A stretch of DNA of 64,000 bases. Origin: Linum tenue. Its lineage: Eukaryota; Streptophyta; Magnoliopsida; Malpighiales; Linaceae. Shown one piece after another: positions 44,384 through 55,338 of the stretch. Where the stretch lies: contig CAMGYJ010000006.1 of the NCBI GenBank assembly GCA_946122785.1, positions 69,255,676 through 69,319,675 of the forward strand, in the 5' to 3' direction. The first letter of the stretch is position 1. Each line of letters begins with the position of its first letter. A model generated the notes under the pieces. That model saw nothing but the letters and a program-made list of their open reading frames with translations. It was not told the DNA's origin and searched no databases. The position numbers and the translations under genes were made by a program.

Positions 44384-46934
44384 GGAAGACCAGGATCGTT
44401 CGATCAGGGCTCGCTTGAATCGAAGGACTGGAGCCCGAGCTTCATGTGTTGTCATTCCGGCTGGTGATGCAACCATGGAGATTACCCCAGCATTCATCAA
44501 TATGATCACCAATTGGTATACTTTCTCAGGCGCTAGCACTGAGGATCCTCACGAGCATCTTTGCCGGTTTGCGAGCATATGTGATACGATGAAAAGCCCC
44601 ACAATATCTGATGATGCAATCCGCCTTCGTATGTTCTCATTCTCTTTGTTAGGGAATGCATCACACTGGTTTCAGAACATAACACCTCGATCGATCACGA
44701 CATGGGCTCAGCTTGAGAAGGTCTTTCTAGATAAGTACTTCCCACCTACCTTGGCAATGAAGAGGCAAGAGAAAATTGTTACTTTTAAGGAGGCTGATGA
44801 TGAGAGTCTAACTTAGGCATGGGAGCGCTATAAGGGGCTATTGATGAGATGCCCAAGCCATGGTCTTGAAGATTGGAACGTGATCATTATTTTCTTCAAT
44901 GGAATCAGAAGGGAGTTCCGAGATGCCTTGAATAATGCTTCTCGAAATGGTTTCACAAGCATGGAGGCACCAGCAGCATATGATATGGTAGAGAAGATCT
45001 GTTCAGAAGCCACTGAATGGGGTAGTGAGACCAGTATTCGAAGAAGAGGAGGCTTGCATGAGATAAACAGAGTTGCGAGTCTAGAAGCCAAGATAGATGC
45101 CAAGCTGGATTCTAAGTTTGATGCACTCGAACGAAGATTGGCCAAGATTGCTCTTGGTAGACAAGAGGAGGTTACTTTATGTGAACTTTGCGAGGGTCCT
45201 CGTCATAGGGATATGTGTCCACTGAGAGCTGCTCAGTTGGAAGATGTCCAATATATCAATAATCCGCGAAGTCAAGGCTAGGGTGGTATGTATTCAAATA
45301 CATAAAACCCTCAATGGAGACATCACCCCAATATGTCATGGTCAAACAATAATCCAGCTGGTGTTCGAAACATCCCACCTCCCCGTTTCCAGCAACAGCA
45401 ACCTCAACCAGAGAAGAAGCCCCAGTTAGAGGAGTTGATTTTGCCTCATATGCAGAAAACAGACAATAATTTCAAGGGTCTAGATCAATTTGTCACTCAA
45501 CAGCTAGCCATCAACAACAATATGCAATCATCTATGCTAGCTATGGAGAGGCAAATAGGCCAGATGGCTCAGACTTTGGCAGATATTCATGGTAGGATTC
45601 CTGGGACTTTACCGCCAAATGCCGAGAGGAATCTGAAGGACGCCATGGTTGTAGCTGTCACATTGAGGAGTGGGAAGGAGTTGGAGGATCCAAAGAGCAA
45701 GAAAAATCCAGTAGAAAAGGAGGACAAAGGAGCTGCAGAGGAAGAAAGTGCAAAAGCTGAAAAATCTAACTTGCACAGGCAAACTGCATGCAATCTGCCT
45801 GTGCATGAGCATTCTGCCTGTGCACCTCCAAAGGTGGAAAAATTGAAGAATGAAGAGGTAAAGCCTTGCGAACCTCCCGCACCATTCCCTTAAAGGTTAA
45901 TGAAGCCCATGAAAGACCCAAACTTCAAGAAATTTGTGAATATCTTCAAGCAACTTCATATCAACATACCGTTGGCGGAGGCACTTGAACAGATGCCTAC
46001 ATATGCTAAATTCTTAAGGGAGTTGCTGACAAAGAAGCGCCAATGAGCTGATCTGGAGAAGGTAACCCTTACTTCTAAATGTAGTGTTGTGATTCAGAAT
46101 AAATTACCAGTAAAGAGGGATGATCCGGGCAGTTTTACCATTCCATGTGTCATTGAAGGTACAGAGTTCGATAAATCACTTTGTGATCTTGGAGCAGGAA
46201 TTAATTTGATGCCATACTCAGTCTACAAGAAATTGGGATTGGGAGATGTTCTTAAGCCTACTCGGATCACTCTCCAATTGGCCAATCGATCAGTAAAAAT
46301 TCCAAGGGGAGTGGTGGAGAATGTATTGGTGAAGGTGGGGAAGTTTATTCTCCCAACAGATTTTGTGATTCTGGAGATGGAAGAAGATCGGGGAGTGCCT
46401 CTCATTCTTGGTAGACCTTTTCTAGCAACTGGAGATGCACTCATCGATGTTGGGAGAGGCAAACTGACATTCCGAGTAGGTAAGGAGGAGGAAATTTTTA
46501 ATGTCATTCAAGTTGATCATAATCACGATGCATTTGATGACTTTGAAAGTGGAGCTCGAGAAAGGAAAAATCCCTTCTCCTGTGATAGTGGACAACCTGA
46601 ACAACTATCACATGTCCTATCTGCTCAGATTCTGAAATCAAAGCAAGGACAGAAATCCTTGCCAGATCACCTCAAGTATAGATATTTGGGTAAGGATTTC
46701 AATCTTCCTGTTATTATTCTTTCTTCACTGACATTGAAACAAGAAGAGTACTTGCTTGAGGCGCTTCAGTACCACCTACGCCTCACTAAAGGATCCAATA
46801 TGCCAACTAAGAAGGTCCCACCAAATTTTCGCACACCTGGCCCTGCAGAGGTGACTCATATGTTGGATGGAGGTTATGCGTTCTATCATTGCTCGGGAGG
46901 GTATTCTGGATACCTTTACATACCCATTGGTTGA
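44384..46934 (+). pseudogene. Athila-like gag-protease frame with five nonsense codons
   Basis: One reading frame runs from ATG 44384 to 46934 with no frameshift. It is interrupted only by TAG 44814, TAG 45279, TAA 45303, TAA 45891 and TGA 46044. Gag landmarks: FSGASTEDPHEHLCRF, IRLRMFSFSLLGNASHWF, TWAQLEKVFLDKYFP. A cysteine motif CELCEGPRHRDMC sits near 45181-45222. Protease: CDLGAGINLMPYSVYKKLGL (the family's C-LGAS-N-MP motif) and VPLILGRPFLATG. After about 46560 the sequence goes to a 3' Athila-type tail (EEYLLEALQYH) with no RT. All five stops are one C-to-T change from Gln or Arg codons. Confidence 0.8.
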
Positions 46935-48478
46935 AAGCTCCATGAACGTTAGGCTGATGACGTTAAACAAGCGCTTCTTGGGAGGCAACCCAAGGTAAGT
47001 TTTCTTTTCTTTATTTTTCTTTTTAGTTGTGTCAAACCCGTGCATGTTTAGATTAGGAGTTGAACATTAGGAACATTGTTCCATCCTGAGTGTGGGGTGG
47101 TGAGTCTTAGTGTTTGTTTGTTCCTATTGCATGTGGTAAAAAAATAAAAATAAAAACTGTTATTTGGGCTATGCACAGTCAAACTGCATGCAGTCTACCT
47201 GTGCTAGTGCAGTCTGCATGTGCTAACCTAATGGCTAAAAAAAACACCTAAAATGAGAAAAATTAAAAACAAAACCTTGTACTCTTGTGATAACATGATG
47301 TAAATGACCGTGATGCGTGTGAAATGAGTTTGTGCTTGAAGGAAATCATCAAAATCGCCCAACTAGTGTTGAATTGCAAAGTTCTTCACAATGAGCTTAA
47401 TGTTTTGACTGACTTGATGTGCTTTGGATGAGCAAACTCTTTTATCAACATTCTCTTTTGGGAGGATAGTGTAATGACTTATGGTGAAGTGGTTAGGTGG
47501 AGAACATTGACCATTCGACATGTTTGGATACCGTGCTTATTTGCATCAATTGTGAGCTTTTGATTTTGCAATGAGTCTCTCTGTTTTGATTATTTTATGA
47601 TGGGGTGAACTGTATCTTTATAAAAAAAAATCCTACCTGACAAGTATAATATAAGAAAGTTGCCATAACAATTAAAGTGTGGGTAAAATGCCAAAATCGT
47701 GTGAGGCAATCACTCATTGCACAGGGGGATTAGGAAAGGTTCAACTGAGCATCGGTTCGCGACCGTAAGATGTTGCTTATCAAGTACGATCCCCCGTTGA
47801 GTGAAGTGCCATTTGAGGATGTGCAGTGACCCTCCACACGGACCGAGGAAAAGGAGTTGAAAGAAGCCCTTATGCGAGTGCTAAGAAGCAGAAATTGCTC
47901 TTGCTCGGTCACCGGTAGTAAGAAACAAATCCCACTTGTACTAAGTACAACTACTCGGCAAGCAAAATCAGAAAGAGAGAAAGCATCTCCTTGTCATAAA
48001 AGGTAGTGATGTGCTTAAAGTTAAAATCATGTTTGCGAAAGGCTTCCCCCATTATTTTTTTGAGACTCATGCTTTGTTAATTACTTATGATTGGTGTGAG
48101 TAAGCCAGATTGTCCTCACGAGATATGCACCTCACTGATGTGGTTAGATTCTCCTAATAACTGTTGCACCATAAGTTGTTAATCCCCCACTACCGACGAT
48201 CGAAATTGAGTGTGGCTATTTGAGTTTTTGGTGGATTTGAGTCAGTCAATGGTTAAATGGTTGCAAGACCTTGAGTGTGGGGTGAAAGGTATGATCATTA
48301 AAGCACAACTTGTCCGTTGAGAAAGAAACTACTGATTACAAAAAGAGTACAAGGAAAATTTTGTTTTGTTTTGAGTGTTTGATTGTTGAGTCTGTGGTGT
48401 GTCATTGTTATGGATGGTTATATGTTTGTGTCTTTTGAGTCGTTGCTTAGGGACAAGCAACAATTGAGTGTGAGGTTG
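46935..48478 (+). other. Athila-like 3' internal non-coding region
   Basis: No gene. It contains TTGAGTGTGGGG-type words typical of Athila 3' regions (near 47088, 48271 and, as the polypurine-like tract TTGAGTGTGAGG, 48463-48475) and a second copy of a CTGCATG/CCTGTGC motif (about 47178-47222) also present in gag. Confidence 0.6.
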
Positions 48479-49800
48479 TGATAATCGACTTTAATATATC
48501 GGATTCTTGAACTTTATGTGACAATCCCATGATATATTAAAGCCAATTGGTGCTATTTTAGGGCTCGCTAACCCGGGAATGGTTGAAAAACCATTACTGC
48601 CTAGTGCCATGAGTTTGATATGTCACAGGTGGAGAAAGCACGAAAAAGAAGAGAGTGCACAAGCAATCAATCGGGCTCGAATCACTAGTGGAATACTCAC
48701 TTGGACTAGGAGGAGCAGTGGGCCTAAATGGGCCGGAAATGGTATTGTGGGAGGATGATGGAGGATTTGGGCGGAGGAATTGTTGGGCGGAAGGCCCAAC
48801 TGAATTGGACACAAGGCTGGCGGCCTTGAGGAAAAAGAGAGGACGCAAGGATTTTTGGGTGCCAGAGATTATTAGTGGAGGCGGCTGGGAATTATAGGGG
48901 GGACTATTATTTGGTGGCTCTTTTTTGGACGGGAAAAAATTCTCTGGAGGCGAAATTCTGGGAGGCAAGAGAATTTCTTTTGGGGAAGAAAAAGGCAGAG
49001 GGCGCAGCGGAAGTTTGGGGACGCGCGGAGCAAGCAACACGCGATTGAAGCGAGAAGGAATTGGTACCAGGATTACGTTCGAGAATCTAAGTATTTTTCC
49101 TTTAATTTTAATTGATACGATGATGATTATAAACATAATTGTGTGCTTTACTTTCGTCATAAACTAAACTCCAATTTCTGGGGGAAATACCATAGGATGT
49201 AGCTATTTCTATATTTGATGGATTGATTCATATATCTTTTCTTCCAATCTCTATTGCATGAAATTACTTATTATGCTTTGTGTTGACTGGCTACCAATAC
49301 ATTGATTTGTTGTTAATTAGGTTATTAGCGACAGTGAAACCCTAATAACTGAACATAGTTCATGTGACATAGTAACTTATCGAAGCGACAGTGGATTAAA
49401 TAAGGTGCTATGCGGTCTTAAATAGGATATCGATCTTCAGGCTAAATAATTAAGTCATTGAGCTACGACAGTAGGATTTGATTTAATTGTTTAGTACGTA
49501 GTAATTCCCGACAGGGATAGCTAGCACATTCGTGATATCCTGGCTGTAGAGATATTGATTAAACTGATTGGAATATGTGAATTAATTTGGATATGATAGG
49601 TAGTGAATTCCAGTGTTTATTCCAGAGCTTTCTCCGTTGATTTCTCCCGACAGTTTTAATTTAGTTACTTTGTTTATTTTATTTTGCTTTTAGAAATTAG
49701 TCTCATTAAACTATTTTCACCTATAGTTTGCTTTATAAAATTGATAGAATATAAAGTTGTATCAGTCCCTGAGAGACGATACCCAAACTTTTCGATTTAC
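48479..49800 (+). repeat. Athila-like 3' LTR, 3'-truncated
   Basis: Starts TGATAATCGACTTT and matches the 5' LTR until about 49800, where similarity ends before the expected CCCTATCA. No target duplication can therefore be scored. Confidence 0.85.
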
Positions 49801-49814
49801 TAACAAGTGAAGAA

Positions 49815-51560
49815 ACTTTTGATGATAGGAAAGTTGCAGATTTCTGAGGAGTCTAAGATTTTGGTGAAATATAATTATTTGACAAGTTAACCATCTAGAC
49901 TGCCAGCCTGCTACTTGATTTTCGACTAGTTTAATATTGGGCAAAGATTGAGGTATATTCTGCTAAGTTGTTGCATGCTAAGTTTCTGCATAAGAGGGAG
50001 TTACTAACCATCAACTTCTCTCTCTATTTTTCAAAAGCTCTGACTTCTCTCTAGTTTCCTCTTCCAGCTTTCATTGGGGGTGCCGCCGGTTTACCATTTG
50101 GTGACCGGCGGCGACCCAACCCTCTCTTTTCCTTGCGATTTCCATTTTTTCTGCTTTCATTTGGCCAATCCCTATGTGGATTTTTCCATTTCCATCTTTG
50201 CTTCATTCCCTTGTGGAATTTTCCAAAAACCCCTCTTCTGAGATGGTTTTTTCTCCACACTTCAGATCTGTGAAAAGATCTTGAAGTCGGCTCTTGTGGA
50301 CAGAGGGGATTGCTTTGCAATCTACATCCTCCTTCTTGACTATTGGAGCCTTCCTCCTTGCTTCACTCAGAATGGCGTATTAGGCTTGATGCCTGTGGTT
50401 CTATTGTCTCGTGGTGTGGATGTAGGGATGGTGTCATCTTTCGCTGGTCTTGCTTCCCTTGTTCTCTTCCTGGCTGCGACGGATGCGTGGGTGGTGTTTT
50501 CATGGCGTTGTTGGCAGGTGTGGGTGTGTGGCGGCTTTGGCAGGTGTTTGGCTTGGTCTTTTGTCTCTTGTTTACTGCCTCATCGTGTTCCTTGGTGTGT
50601 TTGGTTCGTTTGGAGTTGGTGGTTGCGGTGGTGGTTTGGTTTTCGAAGTGGTGTGTGGTTGGTGTTCTGGTTGTGGCTTTGGGATGGTTGGCAGGGGCAG
50701 AAACAGGATGGAGGATGGCGGATTGGTGATGCTAGGCGGCTGTGGGCTAGGGTTAGATGTTGAGCCCATGTGTGTTTTTTGTTCTTTTGCTTTTGGTTGG
50801 GTTTTGGGCTTTTTCCCGTGTGTTGGTGCTTTGGGCTGGTGTTGTTGGATTTTCCCTTTGTTTGGGTTGTGGATTTATTTTTTTTGTTTGTTTTTTTTCG
50901 GTTGCTGTTTTTCTTTTTGGGCTCTTCATTTTTCTTTGGGCTATGCTCTCTTTCTTTCCTGGACCTAGTCCAAACTCTGTATCACTTCCCCTTTTTCTTA
51001 ATGAAATCAGGTTGTCAAAAAAAAAAAAAAGTTTCTGCATAAGCCATAAAGTAAAACATCAAAAGGAGTCTCAAGCACTCAAACATGTACTAATTCGAAT
51101 CCAGAGGATACGAGAAATGAAAAACTCACAAGTGGGTGACAATAATGGGTAGGCTGTAAGGAATTTCACTAGGGATGTTATTGGAGCTAAGATCCCTAAG
51201 AATAGAAGGATGACCAGAGTGCAGAAAAGATCAATGAGAGGTAGTTCCATAATCTGAACTCAAGTTAAGAAGAGTTAACTCACAGTTTTCTCAACTCATG
51301 GAGCAAATGTAACAGGCTCCCCATGTATCCACTCAAGTTCAAACCCTGAAGCTTACTGCAATAGTGAATATATAGCAAGAACAGCAAGAAACAGACGCTG
51401 CTCTAAAATGTGAACAAATGTATTTGAAGTCAATTAGAAAAGGGCAATGAGAAGGGGAATTACAGGAGGATAACAGTAGATCCATAACATGAGATGCCCA
51501 TCCATGACTCAATTGGGCCGGGTTATTCAAAGCCATGTATTGATCTTCAGGGGCTAGTGA
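49815..51560 (-). pseudogene. STRUBBELIG-family LRR receptor kinase remnant
   Basis: On minus, two exons with correct GT..AG ends and phase encode consecutive LRRs: 51355-51284 (72 nt; LQGLNLSGYMGSLLHLLHEL) and 51195-51130 (66 nt; LDLSSNNIPSEIPYSLP). The next exon resumes at 49985 with LNLACNNLAEYTSIF after a retroposon inserted at its splice acceptor. Upstream, near 51488-51546, PEDQYMALNNPAQLSHGW resembles the family's PAQL-GW N-terminal segment. The PY-LP--VTHLNLA pattern and 72/66-nt LRR exons fit the STRUBBELIG-receptor family of plasma-membrane LRR kinases. Later LRRs are scrambled and no kinase domain is present, so it is a pseudogene. Confidence 0.55.
49995..51030 (+). mobile_element. 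Poly(A) retroposon (LINE-derived), about 1.04 kb
   Basis: A target duplication of at least 13 bp, GTTTCTGCATAAG, lies at 49982-49994 and 51031-51043. The insert ends with about 14 A after TTAATGAAATCAGGTTGTC. A long variable duplication and a poly(A) tail are the marks of target-primed reverse transcription. The 5' part (50040-50320) resembles a LINE 5' region and the 3' part is T/G-rich, but no ORF2 domain is present. It landed across the intron/exon junction of the STRUBBELIG-like gene. Confidence 0.8.
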
Positions 51561-51705
51561 CCAGACCATCATCAGAACAAGTGACCAAACTCAATTGACT
51601 ATCAAATTCCTTACAAGCAGTCCTCTCTCCTCTATCCAGTAAGCATACAAGGTTATCCTCCGTGAAGACCCTGCAGAAGCAGTAAGCACAATGGGTTTAA
51701 GACCC

Positions 51706-52049
51706 TAATAGAAACCCGATTCTTCGTGATCTATCATATTATCATTTATAGTATTTCTTAGGATTTTATTAGATATGGTTAGAAGTATTTGAGTGGATAG
51801 TCTATTAGGTTTTCCGGTCTTTAGTTATAAATATGTATTTTGCGTTTTATTCAGAATCAATCAAGAAGAATATTAAGAAAAACTCTCCTAAACCCTAATC
51901 TCCCAATCCTCTCAATTCTCGATCTCAACTCTCTAAAGGCTTAAGCTGATGCTCTATCTTTCTCTTCTCAAATCTCTAATTTTGTTCTTCAATCCCTAAA
52001 TCCCAATTCCACAACCCGACCGATAGATTCTTAGCAACAGGTTCTATCA
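51706..52049 (+). mobile_element. Solo LTR, 344 bp
   Basis: TAATAGAAACC..GGTTCTATCA (the first bases probably TG originally), flanked by the 5-bp duplication GACCC at 51701-51705 and 52050-52054. TATAAATA near 51826 and A-rich downstream sequence suggest + orientation. It interrupts minus-strand pseudogene sequence. Confidence 0.75.
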
Positions 52050-52346
52050 GACCCTGCATTATAGAAGTATACTGAAAGTTGAGATAACTTAGCAGCCAGT
52101 TCACAAGACCATCCATCAACAAGTTCATTCCTGAAACAAATTCCATCTATATGAAAAGAGCACATCACCTGCAAAAGAAAGTAAAGCCTCTCTGACCTCG
52201 TGCATGATGACATTGATCTATCTGCAGTTCCATGAAAAAGAATGATGGGCGACAAATGAGATACAACAGCTTAGGCACTTGGATCCTTTAGTCTAACTTC
52301 AGGCGATAATTTATGCAATGATTCCTCACACTTCATTATGTTGTAT

Positions 52347-52718
52347 TGTTAGAAACAAAGTTTCTAACGTGTTTCTAAATCAGATCTAGAGATTGGGAAT
52401 TTAGGGTTTATAGGATAGAATTGGGGATTTAGGGATTTGAGGAGAATTTGGGGAAGAATAGAAAGAACGGCCGAAGCCTCTAGGAAGAAGGATAGACGAG
52501 ATTTGAGAGAAAGAGATTAGTGATTTGGGGAAGGAGGACTTTTCTATTAATTTCTGCTTAATCTGACGAATGACCCAAAGTACATATATATAGGGAAATA
52601 CTAGAAAACCCTAAGAATAAACCTAATTCTATTAAATGACTACTAACCTTGTTGATAATTACCCTAATAATAATTATATTAATAAATAGAGAAACCCTAC
52701 AGAAATCGGTTTCTAACA
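52347..52718 (-). repeat. 3' LTR of the HSP20-domain element
   Basis: 372 bp, TG..CA ends. On minus a TATATATA-type box lies near 52583-52592. Confidence 0.9.
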
Positions 52719-54951
52719 TCTCCTCCCCCTTCAGACCAACCTTGCCCTCAAGGTTGAACCACTTTACCCAATCTTTTCCCCTTCCCGTGCCATCCACACG
52801 TTGACTCCTCCATTTCTTGCGCTTCCTTCCCTTCCAATCGTGCTCCACCACTTGACTTGGCCTTCTTTCTTCTATCTCCTGGTATTGCTCCAAAATTGTG
52901 AATTTCATCAATGATAGCCACATCCTTGCGTCCTTAACGAATTCAAACCTCCCCAACGCCTCTTTCGATATCATTGCCATCCAGCAACGCAAGGGACTCA
53001 AGAATTCGCTCTTGTTCAAGAACACATCCTTGAGTACCATTTCATCAAGGCCCTCGAAAAGTTTTCCTGGTGCTAGCCCACTGGCTTGGTCAATGGTTTC
53101 TTCAATCTGCATTGGGTCATGCCTTCTCTTAAGCCCATTTCCTTCTCTCTTTAAATTATCTCCCTGCAAAATGGGTCCAATAAAACAGTCCACATGAAAA
53201 CTCAGCCTAGCCTTACCAAGAACCCAGCCGGTTCCCTTGTCATTTGGCCCACGAACAAGCTTTTGCTTAAACCATCTAACCCAAAACCTTGGCATGTCCT
53301 CCTGATCCCTTCGGCCCCAGGAAAGCCCAGTTTGCCGGCCTGCTTTGGGCCCGCTCGGCTTGTGAGGCCCAGTCAAGTCGAGCCCGACTGACCAGTGAGG
53401 CCCACGACCACTTCTGCTTAGAAGTGCTTCACGGCCCAAGGAAGCAGTCCTAGGGTTTGTGAGCAGAGAGGAATTGCCGCTCTTCACCCTTCCCTTGCTC
53501 GTCGCGAGCTTCTTTCTCCCTGTCACCGAGCAACCCGAGCGGTGGCTCGACTCCGCCTCCGCCTTGCGTCGGCGGTCGATTCTGACTCCTAGCGTCATCT
53601 TCCAGTCCGTCGGCGAGTCTTCCACCAGTAGCTCAGCTCTTGATTTCGTCTCCGGGGATGATTACTCCACCAGCTTCGCCCTCCCTTTTGTTTCTCCTCC
53701 GTCGACCGCCACAGCGAATAGCCTCAACTCCGGCGATGAACGACTCACCTGACAGCTAGGTGGCAATCCCGATCCCGGTTCCAACTTCGCTTTGCGTTCC
53801 TTCTCTGGCTCGTCGTCTGCCGCGCCGGTCCTTCGCTCCGCCATCGTTGCCGCGACTGGAACTGCCGACGACTGTGACCGTGGCGCCTCTTCTCCCTTCT
53901 CAATCGGCGACCGGATTATCACGCTGGATCCTCGAACAGTGCGAGAAGGAAAGACGTTGCCACCCTTCATCTTCTCTCTCTCCGGCGGCGAGGGAGGAAA
54001 CTCACCGCCGCCTCCCTTCTTTCTCTTTTTCTTCCTCGGCGAGAAGAGGGTCCTGCCGCCGTCATCCTCCTTTCCCTGCGGCGACGAGCTGCTCATCACG
54101 CGGGCGGAAGGCCAATCCACCTCCGCCCTAGACTCCTGGTTCATCACCTCGTCCGTCATCGCCACGAACGGATCTTTCGACGGCTGCGGCGCTTCATCCT
54201 CGTCGGTTGACGAATTCGGCTTCTTCTTCCTGTCTTTCCAATTAGCCCTGCCATTATTCTTCATTAAATTGTTGAATGGGGATTCGGGCTCTCTGAGATC
54301 CTCAGCGGTCGACCTTCCCACCTCTACTGAGGAGATTGTGGTCTTTGAAGCTGCAACAGCAATGGTCGGCGCGATTGCGGTCCCCATGCTTGCGACAGAG
54401 TCGGCTGTGCCTGTTGGTGATGATAGCGGGTGAACCTCAACAATCTTCTTTGCATCGGCCAGCAAAGCCTGTGATTTGGCTAGCTCCGTTGGTTCTCCTT
54501 CCTCGTTCATCTCCTTGGCTGGTGGTTCAATACTGACACGCGGCTGTGGTGGTGCTTCGAGGTTTGCCGGCGTCTCCTCAACCTGTGGTGGGACTTCGGT
54601 TGCTGCCTCTTCGTCGTGAACAGGAGGTGTGATGATTTTTGGGATCTGAAGGATGAAATCAGTTTCCCCAAACTTAGTACGATACCATTTGATGTCGTGG
54701 ATTGCTCTGAATTTGATTTGCTTTTTGAATCGTAACCACCGGTGACCATCAGCCAACAGTCGTTGTCCCGTTATTGCTAGCACATCCGATCCAACCACCT
54801 GCACATCTACGTGATCCTCTTCGAATCCAGGCAAGGTGAAGAACAAGACAACGCTATGTCGTAGCTCTATCCTCATGCTGTCAGGTTTGAAGTCTTCATA
54901 TATCTGTTCGTCCCCGGTTGAGAGTTGTGGCAAATTCAGTTTTTCGACCAT
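52558..54951 (-). pseudogene. Retrotransposon ORF with N-terminal HSP20-like domain, one stop
   Basis: A frame of about 797 codons from ATG 54951, which directly follows the primer site, to a stop inside the 3' LTR. It is broken only by TAA at 53662-53664. Residues about 17-105 resemble an alpha-crystallin (HSP20-like) domain: IYEDFKPDS, VVLFFTLPGFEEDHVDVQV, LAITGQRLLADGHRWLRF, TKFGETDFILQIPK. The order YEDF-P..LPGF..G-R..RW-RF-K..F..IPK is that of plant HSP20-like proteins such as RTM2. A long disordered Glu/Pro/Ser/Lys-rich region follows. The last third is basic and partly helical (ALGRFEFVKDARMWLSLMKF) and ends in the NLEGKVGLKG segment that retroelement polyproteins often show before the polypurine tract. 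Its role is unknown: a captured chaperone-like gene or a strongly diverged gag are both possible. Confidence 0.7.
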
Positions 54952-54966
54952 GGCTCTGATACCAGA
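54952..54966 (-). other. Primer-binding site (tRNA-iMet) of the HSP20-domain element
   Basis: On minus TCTGGTATCAGAGCC, followed at once by ATGG, so the start codon abuts the primer site and leaves almost no leader. Confidence 0.85.
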
Positions 54967-55338
54967 TGTTAGAAACAAAGTTTCTAACGTGTTTCTAAAT
55001 CAGATCTAGAGATTGGGAATTTAGGGTTTATAGGATAGAATTGGGGATTTAGGGATTTGAGGAGAATTTGGGGAAGAATAGAAAGAACGGCCGAAGCCTC
55101 TAGGGAGAAGGATAGACGAGATTTGAGAAAAAGGGATTAGGGATTTGGGGAAGGAGGACTTTTCTATTAATTTCTGCTTAATCTGACGAATGACCCAAAG
55201 TACATATATATAGGGAAATACTAGAAAACCCTAAGAATAAACCTAATTCTATTAAATGACTACTAACCTTGTTGATAATTACCCTAATAATAATTATATC
55301 AATAAATAGAGAAACCCTACAGAAATCGGTTTCTAACA
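54967..55338 (-). repeat. 5' LTR of the HSP20-domain element
   Basis: Pairs with 52347-52718; followed by the TGTAT duplication. Confidence 0.9.

Larger units (their letters stand above)
42690..49800 (+). mobile_element. Athila-like gypsy element lacking RT and integrase
   Basis: LTRs of about 1.36 kb at 42690-44050 and 48479 to about 49800 (the last about 50 bp of the 3' copy are missing) begin TGATAATCG. By eye they are roughly 95% alike. A primer site TGGCGCCGTTGCCGGGGA at 44057-44074 is the tRNA-Asp type typical of Athila. The interior has gag and protease and then 3' non-coding sequence, but no reverse transcriptase, RNase H or integrase. This matches the published TR-GAG style of non-autonomous Athila derivatives, or an internal deletion. 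Confidence 0.85.
52347..55338 (-). mobile_element. Young LTR retrotransposon carrying an HSP20-domain ORF, 2.99 kb
   Basis: LTRs of 372 bp at 52347-52718 and 54967-55338, TGTTAGAAAC..TTTCTAACA, differ at about five positions (about 98.7% identical). The duplication TGTAT lies at 52342-52346 and 55339-55343. On minus, the primer site TGGTATCAGAGCC (tRNA-iMet) is two bases from the 5' LTR, and GAAGGGGGAGGAGA precedes the 3' LTR. The single long frame has no gag, protease, reverse transcriptase or integrase that I can recognise, so it is non-autonomous. It interrupts the ICME-like pseudogene. Confidence 0.9.

Noticed and set aside
43084..49160. Matching frames in both Athila-like LTRs (for example minus 43084-43374 and 48594-49160)
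   Set aside because: LTR sequence duplicated at both ends; no coding motif.
50281..51042. Hydrophobic Val/Phe/Trp-rich frames on +
   Set aside because: Product of T/G-rich retroposon sequence with a poly(A) tail; overlapping frames are equally open and no domain is seen.
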